DNA of 64,000 nucleotides. Origin: Picocystis sp. L7. Lineage: Eukaryota > Chlorophyta > Picocystophyceae > Picocystales > Picocystaceae. Of this stretch, positions 34,018 to 45,500 are shown piece after piece. The first letter of the stretch is position 1, and every line of letters begins with the position of its first letter. Both the position numbers and the translations under genes were made by a program. The notes beneath the pieces are model-generated. The model saw only the letters and a program-made list of their open reading frames with translations. It made no database searches and had not been told where the DNA came from. The DNA lies in the NCBI GenBank assembly GCA_020975725.1, contig QXJR01000006.1, positions 682,001-746,000 on the forward strand, read 5' to 3'.

Positions 34018-34599
34018 CTACTCATAATATTTGCCGGCTAGTCCTTCGGTAAGAATGGTGGCTAGGATCTCCATCTCCTCCCAATTTTGTTTCATTCCAA
34101 AGGCCTTCCACTGCCCTTTGAGGGTGACAATTTGCAAAGCAGTAGCTTCTTGGCCACTTTCCAGGTTGAACTTCTTAGGCTGTTCTGGTTTGTATTTCCC
34201 AACTTTGGAAGCAATTTGTTGCAATCCCCTAGAAGCTCTTGAGGAATTCTGCCCGGGTTCAGTTGGACGGCCAGTAAGGTTGGACCTGGTTGCAGTTGGG
34301 GACTGAATCCCAACTGGAGCCTGTTCTGTCCCTAACTGAGTTGGGACTGGGTTCGACCCTGCTGTGGAGTGTTCGAATTGTCGAAGGAACTGGTCCAATG
34401 TTGATCGAAGTGCAGAAGTATGATGTTCTTGAGTTTCGAAGTGCACCTGGAACCTTTCCAAACGATCTTGAATACTTGCGGTGATTTGGTTCACCGTTTC
34501 TCGCAAATTCTGAATGTCATGCAAGGAGGCCAAGCCTTGGGCCTCGCTAGTTTCCCCTTCTTCGCCGGTGCGAGCTGTTGGCTTGATCTTAGGAGCCAT
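34018..34599 (-). mobile_element. gypsy-2 gag region
   Basis: The N-terminal gag part begins MAPKIKPTARTGEEGET just inside the 5' LTR. A helical stretch (LHDIQNLRETVNQITASIQDRLERF) suggests a coiled coil. A capsid-like part continues toward 33.7 kb, with a degenerate finger near 33.35 kb. Confidence 0.65.
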
Positions 34600-34636
34600 G
34601 TTGGTACTTGATCCAAGCTCAAATTCAGTTTCTAAT

Positions 34637-35057
34637 TGTGGTGCTGCCCACTATGTTAACTCAGGAATGAGAGTAAAATAGGCTTCACGCAAGTTTGGGC
34701 AGTAGGCCTACTTGGATCTTGGAAGTTCTTGGCTCTTGGAGATGAACGGACTTGTTGGAGCTTGCATGGAAGAGGGTGAATGCTCGAGTGCTGTGGCGAT
34801 CCGGACTTGGAACTAGCGAAGGCGACGGAGTGATGCGCGGCTAGTCAAGTCAAAAGGGATCTGATCTATTACAACACAGCGTGTGCCATATATAGGGGCT
34901 GTCGGAAGTCAAATCGTTGACCGATTGACTACGGGGCGACCCTGTCCATAAGGGACCTGGTAGGGACCCTGCGATTCTTCTCGGTCTGTAGGGTCTTCAC
35001 CGAGACAAAGCGTGTTTATATCAAGGTTAATATTGTGACGAGGCACGGGGCGTCACA
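34637..35057 (-). repeat. gypsy-2 LTR (5' end of the element)
   Basis: 421 bp, same as the other LTR by eye, followed on the window's plus strand by TAGGG. Confidence 0.92.
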
Positions 35058-35209
35058 TAGGGTGAAGTGCTTGTATAACGCAATCCGTCGTCCTTTACAC
35101 GTGCTATGAGGAAAATATTCCGCTCGAGAGGGTTGGACACACCGGATCCCTTTCCTCCGCGGCATGGAGCCACTAAAAGAGCGCGGGAAGGAGGGGAAGG
35201 AGCGGCGTC

Positions 35210-36387
35210 ATGCCGCAGTGGAAAGGCAGGATCCGGGAAATCATGGAGATGGAGCGCTTTCGAGTGCGCATCGTCGACCTCCGTGTCGTCATGGTGGTGG
35301 TCGCGGACGGGGATCCGTACCTCCTCGTGGCGTTCACGGCCATTCTGGTCGTGCTCGCGAGCGAATGCAAGGAGCGCCTGCGGACGCTCCATGAATGGTG
35401 AAGTCCGAGAGCTCCACCAGCGAGTCCTGGACGAAGTGGAGCGTCGTTCACGGATGACGAGCAGCGAGGGAGCTTTCGGTTTGGGAGGGACGCAATCGCG
35501 GAACTCCTAGGCCTCCTTGGGTTCCCAACCGTGCTGCGATCGGCGAGCGGGAGGCGGTTTGGAGGCGAGGAAGCCTTTCTGCTTTTGCTGCGGCGTTAAG
35601 GTGGGCGCGAGCGGGGATTGGAACTAGCGCAGGTATTCGGTCGATCGCCACCTGCCATTTCAGAAATGTATAACGTGGCGTTGGACCAGTTTTTTTTGCA
35701 CGTTGCGTCTGCAATGCGATTGGAGATTTGGGAGGAGCACTTGCCTGCGTTCGCACGTGTGCTGCGCGAGCGTGGTTGTCCCGAAGGACATTGTTTTGGA
35801 TTTATTGATGGAACGATGTTCACGATTTGCAGGCCCACTGCGGGACAGGAAGCCATGTACAATGGCCGGAAGCGACAACACAAGGTAAAATACCAATGTG
35901 TTGTCCTTCCAACTTTTCTGATTGGTGACTGGTTTGGGCCCGCAGCAGGACGTGCGCACGACTCGCAGGTGCTAGCATACTCGAATTTGGTGGCGCGGCT
36001 GCAAGGGATGCGAGGTCGGCTGGACGTCGAACTCTGCATGTACGGGGATCCGGCGTACCCGTACACGACGTGCTTCTACGTGCGCCCAAAGGGAGGATGA
36101 CGAATGCGATGGAGGCGTACGCAACGCAAATGTCCCACAACCGGGAAAGCGTCGAATGGGTTATTGGGGAAATGGGCGAGCTATGGCCGTTTGTGACGGA
36201 CGTTCGCAGAAAGACGACTGGATCGCATGCGACGAGTAAAGAGGATTGTGTTGCTGCGTTGCTGACAAACTACCATACTTGTAGGTACGGTGGTGTGGCC
36301 ATTAGGTACTTCGATACCTTGCCGCCCTCCATGAGTGAGTACCGTGCCATGTACCATCTCCACTTGGACAATCAGAACATGCAATGA
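35210..36387 (+). pseudogene. Harbinger-2 DDE transposase (DDE_Tnp_4 type), broken
   Basis: The start at the ATG at 35210 (MPQWKGRIREIM) aligns with the N-terminus of the Harbinger-3 transposase. Catalytic positions are visible: Asp in GFIDGTMFTICRP near 35.8 kb, Asp in YGDPAYP near 36.05 kb, Glu in ESVEWVIGEM near 36.15 kb. Breaks: TGA at 35399-35401 where the paralogue has Trp, TAA at 35597-35599 where it has Leu, and one frameshift near 36.06 kb. It ends with TGA at 36385-36387. The upstream region was split from its left terminal repeat by gypsy-2. Confidence 0.8.
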
Positions 36388-36395
36388 CACGGCAC

Positions 36396-36482
36396 TTGGA
36401 GCAGCAGCAGCAGCAGCAGCGGTGGATGGATGGACTTGCTGGAGCAGCAGCAGCAGCAGCAGCAATGGCAAGAGTGGATGGA
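36396..36482 (+). repeat. CAG microsatellite with GGATGGATGG between the two Harbinger-2 genes
   Basis: Two runs of about six CAG units, each followed by a GGATGG-type motif, starting within about 20 bases of the transposase stop. The 20.4-kb satellite in Harbinger-3 begins at the matching place. Confidence 0.8.
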
Positions 36483-36531
36483 TTGTGTTGTAGGGGCAAC
36501 GCCTCTGTTGAGGAATATAACCGGGACCATA

Positions 36532-36560
36532 AGCCTCGTTCACGCACGGTGAACGAGGCT
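36532..36560. terminator. Perfect 12-bp hairpin between convergent genes
   Basis: AGCCTCGTTCAC, loop GCACG, then the exact reverse complement. It lies between the transposase stop and the Myb-like gene end. It could shape RNA 3' ends of the convergent genes or be a binding site. The role is inferred from position only. Confidence 0.4.
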
Positions 36561-36736
36561 ATTGTTATTGAATAGTCAACTCTCGTATTCACGTTTTAAT
36601 ATTTCTTATCGTCTTTTTCGTTTGCTCGAATGACCGTGACGCAATTGCCTGACTTCGTGAACACGAGAGTGTTGGGACGATTATTGCGAACTCGTGCAAG
36701 GAAGGCACAATAGTACAAGTTCATTACACGTTCGTT

Positions 36737-37600
36737 TCAATTGTCGACGTCTGCAACTATTTCATCGCTAACGGACGAAGCCTCTGGAGCGTCCTTCAAC
36801 TTGGAGGTGTTCACATTTCGTATCTTCATGCGATGGGCCGCCACGGCTGCTTCCACAAAAGCGTCCTCGGATCCTGGGTGTTCGCCTAGCGTGGGATGGT
36901 TGGCGTGCAGTTGCACCTTCGTCAACCACTCCATCCTCGCGCTTCGTTCGATGAACGATTCCATTGCGACTGCAGCGAAGTCCTCCGCGGCTTCGAGCTT
37001 CACGGCGAATTCCGTGCCACTCCTTCGCAGTCCGCTCCATCCTCCACTACTCCCGCTTCCTCCAGATCGCCGCGGTTTTTTCGCATGCCTCTCCATCGAT
37101 CGCTTTAGCGCATCCTTCGCATAGCCATCCAGCCGCGCCAGCTTCGAAGCCTTCCCTTTCTTCTCGGTCGCGCGCTAGGTGTCCACGTGTTCCTGGAGGT
37201 CCAGCAAGTGTTGTGTACCGGCCTCTAGGTCAGTGTGCATTCGAGCCCCTCCGAGACCGGTGGCAGCGAGGGCCTCGCGATTCAGCTCCTTCTGCCTGCG
37301 CATGAGGTCCTTCACCTGCCTCCGCACAGCCGGTATCGAGAGGCCGAATCCATCGAAAAGGCCATCGCCACGAATGCTTAATGCTCGAATGAGGCTCGTC
37401 CATGCCGCATTCACCTCCTTGTGGGTACGCTTGCCAATCGGGCAGCACTCATCCAAGTAGATCTGATTGACGAGCGCCATTTTGTGCGCCTCCTTCCAAA
37501 CATTCCGGTTCTTCTTCTACGACGCAGCGACGAGCTCCTCATTGGCGTCCGCATTGATGTCGATTTCCGCCAAAGGCTGGCTCGCTGCCACGGCGTCCGT
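36737..37600 (-). pseudogene. Harbinger-2 Myb/SANT-like gene, broken
   Basis: Aligned to its paralogues it begins near 37600 (TDAVAASQPLAEIDIN), where Harbinger-3 has its ATG and this copy has ACG. The Myb/SANT core follows (RNVWKEAHKMALVNQIYLDE, then VNAAWTSLIRAL). Next come a helical basic segment (VRRQVKDLMRRQKELNREALAATG), a Lys/Arg-rich nuclear-targeting stretch (ERHAKKPRRSGG) and an acidic C-terminus ending TGA. In-frame TAGs lie at 37517-37519 and 37175-37177. The second aligns with Gln in the Harbinger-3 protein. It is convergent with the transposase. Confidence 0.68.
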
Positions 37601-37947
37601 CTTGCGCTCGGTTCAAACGTCGTCGACCCGCTCAAGCAATCCTGCTTCCTCCTCGAGCCATGGCTTGGAGCATAATTGGATGTGCAAGTATAATTGCTCC
37701 ATTTCGATAGGATGCCATGTGTGTATGGAAACGAACAGTCCGACCATTCGCGCCAAAACCAGACCATCCTTACTTTCCTTGTTAATTGCCCGAATCCTTG
37801 CAGTCGTCGCAGAGGAAGGGGTCCCCCATCATCGCACTCTTTTCCGGGGAGAAAATCCGAATACCTATTTGGGGCCGAAAATATTTTTTTCGGTAATGGA
37901 GTCCAAAACCAAAGTGAAAAAAATATTTTGGCAAATCCGAATACCTC

Positions 37948-37994
37948 TAATCTTTCTTTTTCTCTGGTTTGTGGTAAGTTTCCAAGATGAAGTA
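37948..37994. other. 47-bp gap between the two Harbinger-like elements
   Basis: T-rich on its left side, no feature. Harbinger-2 and Harbinger-3 therefore lie head to tail, almost touching. Confidence 0.6.
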
Positions 37995-38346
37995 GAGGCA
38001 TTCGGCAAGCCCCCCAAAAAAAACTTCCGGTTTTGCATTACGTAATTTTTTGACCGTTGACCCGGGTTTCCCGACCGGAAAATAAAATCCGGTCCGTTTT
38101 CGCCGCAAATAGTGGTTCTATTTTGGGGGATCCTCTGCGGGTCCGCGAAAAAGGAACGAAACGAGGAGGACACTCCATCGGTCATTATGGAGCGATTTGG
38201 ACACATGCTGTGAGGAAAATAATCCCTTCGTGGCCTCGGCCGTGATGGGACCCCTTCCTCGGCGGTAGCAAAGCTTGGACAAGAACGCGGGAAGGAGGGA
38301 GGAGAGAAGCACCCTGCCGCAGCGCAAAGGCAGGATCCTCGAGATC

Positions 38347-39516
38347 ATGCAGCTGAGGCGAATGCGGGTGGAGATCGCGAGGATGCGCGCCTTGTCCGTC
38401 GTCGTGACGCGTCAGTCGCCTAGCCTTGGTCTCGCGTTCGCAGCTGCGTTCGACGCCATCGCGACGGAGTGTGACGCGTTACTGCGAGAAATGATGGGCT
38501 GGTGGAGTCCGCAATGCTCTCTTGCTTCGACGGCGCGCACAGTGGACTCCTTTACGGACGACGAATTGCGGTCGTGGTTCCGGTTCGATCGAGAGGCGAT
38601 TTCCGAGCTGCGAGGGTTGCTGGAGGTCCCAGAGGTGCTGCGGTCGCGGTGCAGAAGGCGGTTTGGCGGTGAGGAGGCGTTCCTCCTCCTCCTTCGTCGG
38701 TTGGCTGGGCGTGAGCGCAACATGGAGCTCGCGCAGATTTTCGGTAGGCCTCCGCCGGCAATATCGGAGATGTACAACGTGATGCTAGACCACGTGTACG
38801 AACACGCGCGACGTGCGATGCGATTGGAAATGTGGGAGGCCCAGCTCCCGTTGTTTGCGGATGACTTGGCGCGCTGCGGGTGCCTCGAAGCTCACTGTGT
38901 GGGCTTCATCGACGGCACCATGTTCACCATCTGCCGCCCAGTGGTGGGACAGGAGAGCATGTACAATGGATGGAAGCAGTCGCACAAGGTCAAGTACCAG
39001 TGCGTTGTCCTTCCAAACTTCATGATCGGCGATTGGTTTGGACCATCTGCAGGTTGTACGAACCATCCGCAAATGCTGGTTGATTCTGAGCTTGTGCCTC
39101 GATTGCGTGCTATTTGCGAACGACTTGGACAACGGGTGTGCTTGTACGGAGATGCAGCCTATCCAGCGAGCGAGGTCCTCCTCCGTGCACCGAAACGATC
39201 GAACAGGACACCTGCCATGGCAGAGTACGCTACCGCCATGTCCCAGTACAGGGAGTGTGTTGAATGGGTCTTTGGAAAGATCGGCAATTTGTGGCCGTTC
39301 GTAACGGATGTCACAAGGAAGATGACAGGCTCCCGTGCAACTAGTAAGGAAGATTGGGTAGCAGCTTTACTAACTAACTTTCATACGTGTCGTTACGGCG
39401 GTGTTGCGAACAGTTACTTCAACACAACACCTCCTACTATGCAGGAGTACAGAAATATGTACTCGGTGGGGGGTGCACAATTACAAGGTACGAATGCGGT
39501 TGAAGCTGACCATTGA
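38347..39516 (+). CDS. Harbinger-3 DDE transposase, open reading frame intact
   Basis: 389 residues from the first ATG. The frame is open from 38275 without an ATG, and the position of the Harbinger-2 start reads CTG here, so the native N-terminus may be about 10 residues longer or lost. An N-terminal helical region with FTDDELRSWFRFDREAISEL (the usual helix-turn-helix-like block) is followed by the DDE nuclease: Asp in GFIDGTMFTICRP, Asp in YGDAAYPASEVLLRAP, Glu in RECVEWVFGKIGNLWP. The signature TNFHTCRYGG follows. It would cut and join the element's ends together with the Myb-like partner. It ends TGA at 39514-39516, directly before the satellite. No break is seen, so it may still be active. 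Confidence 0.85.
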   Translation: MQLRRMRVEIARMRALSVVVTRQSPSLGLAFAAAFDAIATECDALLREMMGWWSPQCSLASTARTVDSFTDDELRSWFRFDREAISELRGLLEVPEVLRSRCRRRFGGEEAFLLLLRRLAGRERNMELAQIFGRPPPAISEMYNVMLDHVYEHARRAMRLEMWEAQLPLFADDLARCGCLEAHCVGFIDGTMFTICRPVVGQESMYNGWKQSHKVKYQCVVLPNFMIGDWFGPSAGCTNHPQMLVDSELVPRLRAICERLGQRVCLYGDAAYPASEVLLRAPKRSNRTPAMAEYATAMSQYRECVEWVFGKIGNLWPFVTDVTRKMTGSRATSKEDWVAALLTNFHTCRYGGVANSYFNTTPPTMQEYRNMYSVGGAQLQGTNAVEADH

Positions 39517-42500
39517 CCATCCAGCAGTGCAGTAACCAGCAGCACCCATCCAGTAGCGGCAATCTAGCAGCAGCAATCCAGCAGCGGCAATCCAGCAGCA
39601 ACCATCAGCAGCAACCATCCAGCAGCAACCATCCAGCAGCATCCATCAGCAGCATCCATCCAGCAGTGCAGTAACCAGCAGCAACGGCAATCCAACATCA
39701 ACTATCAGCAGCATTCATGCAGCAGCAATCATCCAGCAGCATCCATCAGCAGCACCCATGCAGCAGCGGCAATCCAGCAGCATCCATCCAGCAGTGCAGT
39801 AACCAGCAGCAACGGCAATCCAACATCAACCATCAGCAGCACCCATGCAGCAGCATCCATCTAGCAGCGGCAATCCAGCAGCAACCATCAGCAGCATCCA
39901 TCCAGCAGTGCAGTAATTAGCAGCAACGGCAATCCAACATCAACCATCAGCAGCATCCATCCAGCAGCGGCAATCCAGCAGCATCCATCCAGCAGTGCAG
40001 TAACCAGCAGCAACGGCAATCCAACATCAACTATCAGCAGCACCCATGCAGCAGCAATCATCCAGCAGCATCCAGCAGCAGCATCCATCCAGCAACGGCA
40101 ATCCAGCATCAACCATCAGCAGCATCCATCCAGCAGCGGCAATCCAGCAGTGCAGTAACCAGCAGCAACGGCAATCCAACATCAACCATCAGCAGCATCC
40201 ATCCAGCAGCAGCATCCAGCAGCAGCATCCATCCAGCAGTGCAGTAACCAGCAGCAACGGCAATCCAACATCAACCATCAGCAGCATCCATAAAGCAGCG
40301 GCAATCCAGCAGCATCCATCCAGCAGTGCAGTAACCAGCAGCAACGGCAATCCAACATCAACTATCAGCAGCATCCATGCAGCAGCAATCATCCAGCAGC
40401 ATCCAGCAGCAGCATCCATCCAGCAACGGCAATCCAGCATCAACCATCAGCAGCATCCATGCAGCAGCAATCATCCAGCAGCATCCATCCAGCAGTGCAG
40501 TAACCAGCAGCAACGGCAATCCAACATCAACCATCAGCAGCAGCCATGCAGCAGCAATCATCCAGCAGCATCCATCCAGCAGTGCAGTAACCAGCAGCAA
40601 CGGCAATCCAACATCAACCATCAGCAGCATCCATCCAGCAGCGGCAATCCAGCAGCAGCAATCCAGCAGTGCAGTAATCAGCAGCAACGGCAATCCAACA
40701 TCAACCATCAGCAGCACCCATGCAGCAGCAATCATCCAGCAGCATCCATCCAGCAGTGCAGTAACCAGCAGCAACGGCAATCCAACATCAACTATCAGCA
40801 GCACCCATGCAGCAGCAATCATCCAGCAGCATCCAGCAGCAGCATCCATCCAGCAACGGCAATCCAGCATCAACCATCAGCAGCATCCATCCAGCAGCGG
40901 CAATCCAGCAGCAGCAATCCAGCAGTGCAGTAACCAGCAGCAACGGCAATCCAACATCAACCATCAGCAGCACCCATGCAGCAGCAATCATCCAGCAGCA
41001 TCCATCCAGCAGTGCAGTAACCAGCAGCAACGGCAATCCAACATCAACCATCAGCAGCACCCATGCAGCAGCAATCATCCAGCAGCATCCATCCAGCAGT
41101 GCAGTAACCAGCATCAACCATCAGCAGCATCCATCCAGCAGCGGCAATCCAGCAGCAACCATCCAGCAGCATCCATCCAGCAGTGCAGTAATTAGCAGCA
41201 ACGGCAATCCAACATCAACCATCAGCAGCATCCATCCAGCAGCGGCAATCCAGCAGCATCCATCCAGCAGTGCAGTAACCAGCAGCAACGGCAATCCAAC
41301 ATCAACTATCAGCAGCATCCATGCAGCAGCAATCATCCAGCAGCATCCAGCAGCAGCATCCATCCAGCAACGGCAATCCAGCATCAACCATCAGCAGCAT
41401 CCATGCAGCAGCAATCATCCAGCAGCATCCATCCAGCAGTGCAGTAACCAGCAGCAACGGCAATCCAACATCAACCATCAGCAGCACCCATGCAGCAGCA
41501 ATCATCCAGCAGCATCCAGCAGCAGCATCCATCCAGCAACGGCAATCCAGCATCAACCATCAGCAGCATCCATCCAGCAGCGGCAATCCAGCAGCAGCAA
41601 TCCAGCAGTGCAGTAACCAGCAGCAACGGCAATCCAACATCAACCATCAGCAGCACCCATGCAGCAGCAATCATCCAGCAGCATCCATCCAGCAGTGCAG
41701 TAACCAGCAGCAACGGCAATCCAACATCAACTATCAGCAGCACCCATGCAGCAGCAATCATCCAGCAGCATCCAGCAGCAGCATCCATCCAGCAACGGCA
41801 ATCCAGCATCAACCATCAGCAGCATCCATCCAGCAGCGGCAATCCAGCAGCAGCAATCCAGCAGTGCAGTAACCAGCAGCAACGGCAATCCAACATCAAC
41901 CATCAGCAGCACCCATGCAGCAGCAATCATCCAGCAGCATCCATCCAGCAGTGCAGTAACCAGCAGCAACGGCAATCCAACATCAACCATCAGCAGCACC
42001 CATGCAGCAGCAATCATCCAGCAGCATCCATCCAGCAGTGCAGTAACCAGCATCAACCATCAGCAGCATCCATCCAGCAGCGGCAATCCAGCAGCAACCA
42101 TCCAGCAGCATCCATCCAGCAGTGCAGTAATTAGCAGCAACGGCAATCCAACATCAACCATCAGCAGCATCCATCCAGCAGCGGCAATCCAGCAGCATCC
42201 ATCCAGCAGTGCAGTAACCAGCAGCAACGGCAATCCAACATCAACCATCAGCAGCACCCATGCAGCAGCGGCAATCCCGCAGCATCCATCCAGCAGTGCA
42301 GTAACCAGCAGCAACCATCAGCAGCATCCATCCAGCAGCGGCAATCCCGCAGCATCCATCCAGCAGTGCAGTAACCAGGAGCAACGGCAATCCAACATCA
42401 ACCATCAGCAGCACCCATGCAGCAGCAATCATCCAGCAGCATCCATCCAGCAACGGCAATCCAGCATCAACCTTCAGCAGCATCCTTCCAGCAGCGGCAA

Positions 42501-45500
42501 TCCAGCAGCATCCAGCAGCAGCATCCATCCAGCAACGGCAATCCAGCATCAACCATCAGCAGCATCCATCTAGCAGCGGCAATCCAGCAGCATCCATCAG
42601 CAGCATCCATCCAGCAGTGCAGTAACCAGCAGCAACGGCAATCCAACATCAACCATCAGCAGCATCCATCCAGCAGTGCAGTAACCAGCATCAACCATCA
42701 GCAGCATCCATCCAGCAGCATCCATCTAGCAGCGGCAATCCAGCATCAACCATCAGCAGCAACCATCCAGCAGCATCCATCAGCAGCATCCATCCAGCAG
42801 TGCAGTAACCAGCAGCAACGGCAATCCAACATCAACCATCAGCAGCATCCATCCAGCAGCGGCAATCCCGCAGCATCCATCCAGCAGTGCAGTAACCAGG
42901 AGCAACGGCAATCCAACATCAACCATCAGCAGCACCCATGCAGCAGCAATCATCCAGCAGCATCCATCCAGCAACGGCAATCCAGCATCAACCTTCAGCA
43001 GCATCCTTCCAGCAGCGGCAATCCAGCAGCATCCAGCAGCAGCATCCATCCAGCAACGGCAATCCAGCATCAACCATCAGCAGCATCCATCTAGCAGCGG
43101 CAATCCAGCAGCATCCATCAGCAGCATCCATCCAGCAGTGCAGTAACCAGCAGCAACGGCAATCCAACATCAACCATCAGCAGCATCCATCCAGCAGTGC
43201 AGTAACCAGCATCAACCATCAGCAGCATCCATCCAGCAGCATCCATCTAGCAGCGGCAATCCAGCATCAACCATCAGCAGCAACCATCCAGCAGCATCCA
43301 TCAGCAGCATCCATCCAGCAGTGCAGTAACCAGCAGCAACGGCAATCCAACATCAACCATCAGCAGCATCCATCCAGCAACGGCAATCCAGCATCAACCT
43401 TCAGCAGCATCCTTCCAGCAGCGGCAATCCAGCAGCATCCAGCAGCAGCATCCATCCAGCAACGGCAATCCAGCATCAACCATCAGCAGCATCCATCTAG
43501 CAGCGGCAATCCAGCAGCATCCATCAGCAGCATCCATCCAGCAGTGCAGTAACCAGCAGCAACGGCAATCCAACATCAACCATCAGCAGCATCCATCCAG
43601 CAGTGCAGTAACCAGCATCAACCATCAGCAGCATCCATCCAGCAGCATCCATCTAGCAGCGGCAATCCAGCATCAACCATCAGCAGCAACCATCCAGCAG
43701 CATCCATCAGCAGCATCCATCCAGCAGTGCAGTAACCAGCAGCAACGGCAATCCAACATCAACTATCAGCAGCATCCATGCAGCAGCAATCATCCAGCAG
43801 CATCCAGCAGCAGCATCCATCCAGCAACGGCAATCCAGCATCAACCATCAGCAGCATCCATGCAGCAGCAATCATCCAGCAGCATCCATCCAGCAGTGCA
43901 GTAACCAGCAGCAACGGCAATCCAACATCAACCATCAGCAGCAGCCATGCAGCAGCAATCATCCAGCAGCATCCATCCAGCAGTGCAGTAACCAGCAGCA
44001 ACGGCAATCCAACATCAACCATCAGCAGCATCCATCCAGCAGCGGCAATCCAGCAGTGCAGTAACCAGCAGCAACGGCAATCCAACATCAACCATCAGCA
44101 GCATCCATCCAGCAGTGCAGTAACCAGCATCAACCATCAGCAGCATCCATCCAGCAGCATCCATCTAGCAGCGGCAATCCAGCATCAACCATCAGCAGCA
44201 ACCATCCAGCAGCATCCATCCAGCAGTGCAGTAACCAGCAGCAACGGCAATCCAACATCAACCATCAGCAGCATCCATCCAGCAGCGGCAATCCAGCAGC
44301 ATCCATCCAGCAGTGCAGTAACCAGCAGCAACGGCAATCCAACATCAACCATCAGCAGCATCCATCCAGCAGCAGCATCCAGCAGCAGCATCCATCCAGC
44401 AGTGCAGTAACCAGCAGCAACGGCAATCCAACATCAACCATCAGCAGCATCCATAAAGCAGCGGCAATCCAGCAGCATCCATCCAGCAGTGCAGTAACCA
44501 GCAGCAACGGCAATCCAACATCAACCATCAGCAGCACCCATGCAGCAGCGGCAATCCAGCAGCATCCATCCAGCAGTGCAGTAACCAGCAGCAACGGCAA
44601 TCCAACATCAACCATCAGCAGCACCCATGCAGCAGCATCCATCTAGCAGCGGCAATCCAGCAGCAACCATCAGCAGCATCCATCCAGCAGTGCAGTAATT
44701 AGCAGCAACGGCAATCCAACATCAACCATCAGCAGCATCCATCCAGCAGCGGCAATCCAGCAGCATCCATCCAGCAGTGCAGTAACCAGCAGCAACGGCA
44801 ATCCAACATCAACTATCAGCAGCACCCATGCAGCAGCAATCATCCAGCAGCATCCAGCAGCAGCATCCATCCAGCAACGGCAATCCAGCATCAACCATCA
44901 GCAGCATCCATGCAGCAGCATCCATCTAGCAGCGGCAATCCAGCAGCAACCATCAGCAGCATCCATCCAGCAGCGGCAATCCAGCAGCATCCATCCAGCA
45001 GTGCAGTAACCAGCAGCAACGGCAATCCAACATCAACTATCAGCAGCACCCATGCAGCAGCAATCATCCAGCAGCATCCAGCAGCAGCATCCATCCAGCA
45101 ACGGCAATCCAGCATCAACCATCAGCAGCATCCATGCAGCAGCAATCATCCAGCAGCATCCATCCAGCAGTGCAGTAACCAGCAGCAACGGCAATCCAAC
45201 ATCAACCATCAGCAGCAGCCATGCAGCAGCAATCATCCAGCAGCATCCATCCAGCAGTGCAGTAACCAGCAGCAACGGCAATCCAACATCAACCATCAGC
45301 AGCATCCATCCAGCAGCGGCAATCCAGCAGTGCAGTAACCAGCAGCAACGGCAATCCAACATCAACCATCAGCAGCATCCATCCAGCAGTGCAGTAACCA
45401 GCATCAACCATCAGCAGCATCCATCCAGCAGCATCCATCTAGCAGCGGCAATCCAGCATCAACCATCAGCAGCAACCATCCAGCAGCATCCATCCAGCAG

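Larger units (their letters stand above)
27683..35057 (-). mobile_element. Ty3/gypsy retrotransposon with embedded DNA methyltransferase (gypsy-2)
   Basis: LTRs of 421 bp (27683-28103 and 34637-35057) look identical by eye and run TGTGG...TCACA. The target duplication is TAGGG on both sides (27678-27682 and 35058-35062), and a polypurine tract (GGAGGGGGGAC) lies beside 28104. Reading on the minus strand: gag (34.6-34.0 kb), zinc-finger stretch (about 33.35 kb), protease with DTGASHNFIS (about 32.86 kb), RT with YLDD (about 31.73 kb), RNase H, DNA methyltransferase (about 30.9-30.0 kb), integrase, chromodomain-like and Tudor-like tail. The insertion is very recent, yet the coding part has roughly eight breaks, so it was probably copied from an already broken parent. 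Confidence 0.92.
27514..37947 (+). mobile_element. PIF/Harbinger-like two-gene transposon (Harbinger-2), interrupted by gypsy-2
   Basis: Inverted ends GAGGTATT(T/C)GGATTTGCC match for about 40 bp with a few mismatches (27514-27558 and 37903-37947). Removing the nested gypsy and one TAGGG leaves about 3.05 kb. It holds a DDE transposase gene on plus and a convergent Myb/SANT-like gene on minus, both broken. A second copy of the end motif (AAATCCGAATACCT) lies inside the right end near 37853. The flanking triplets (ATG and TAA) do not match, so the target duplication is lost or the ends are off by a few bases. Confidence 0.72.

Noticed and set aside
27514-37947. TWA-type 3-bp target duplication expected for Harbinger
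   Set aside because: The flanking triplets are ATG and TAA. They do not match, and shifting the ends by one or two bases does not produce a match.
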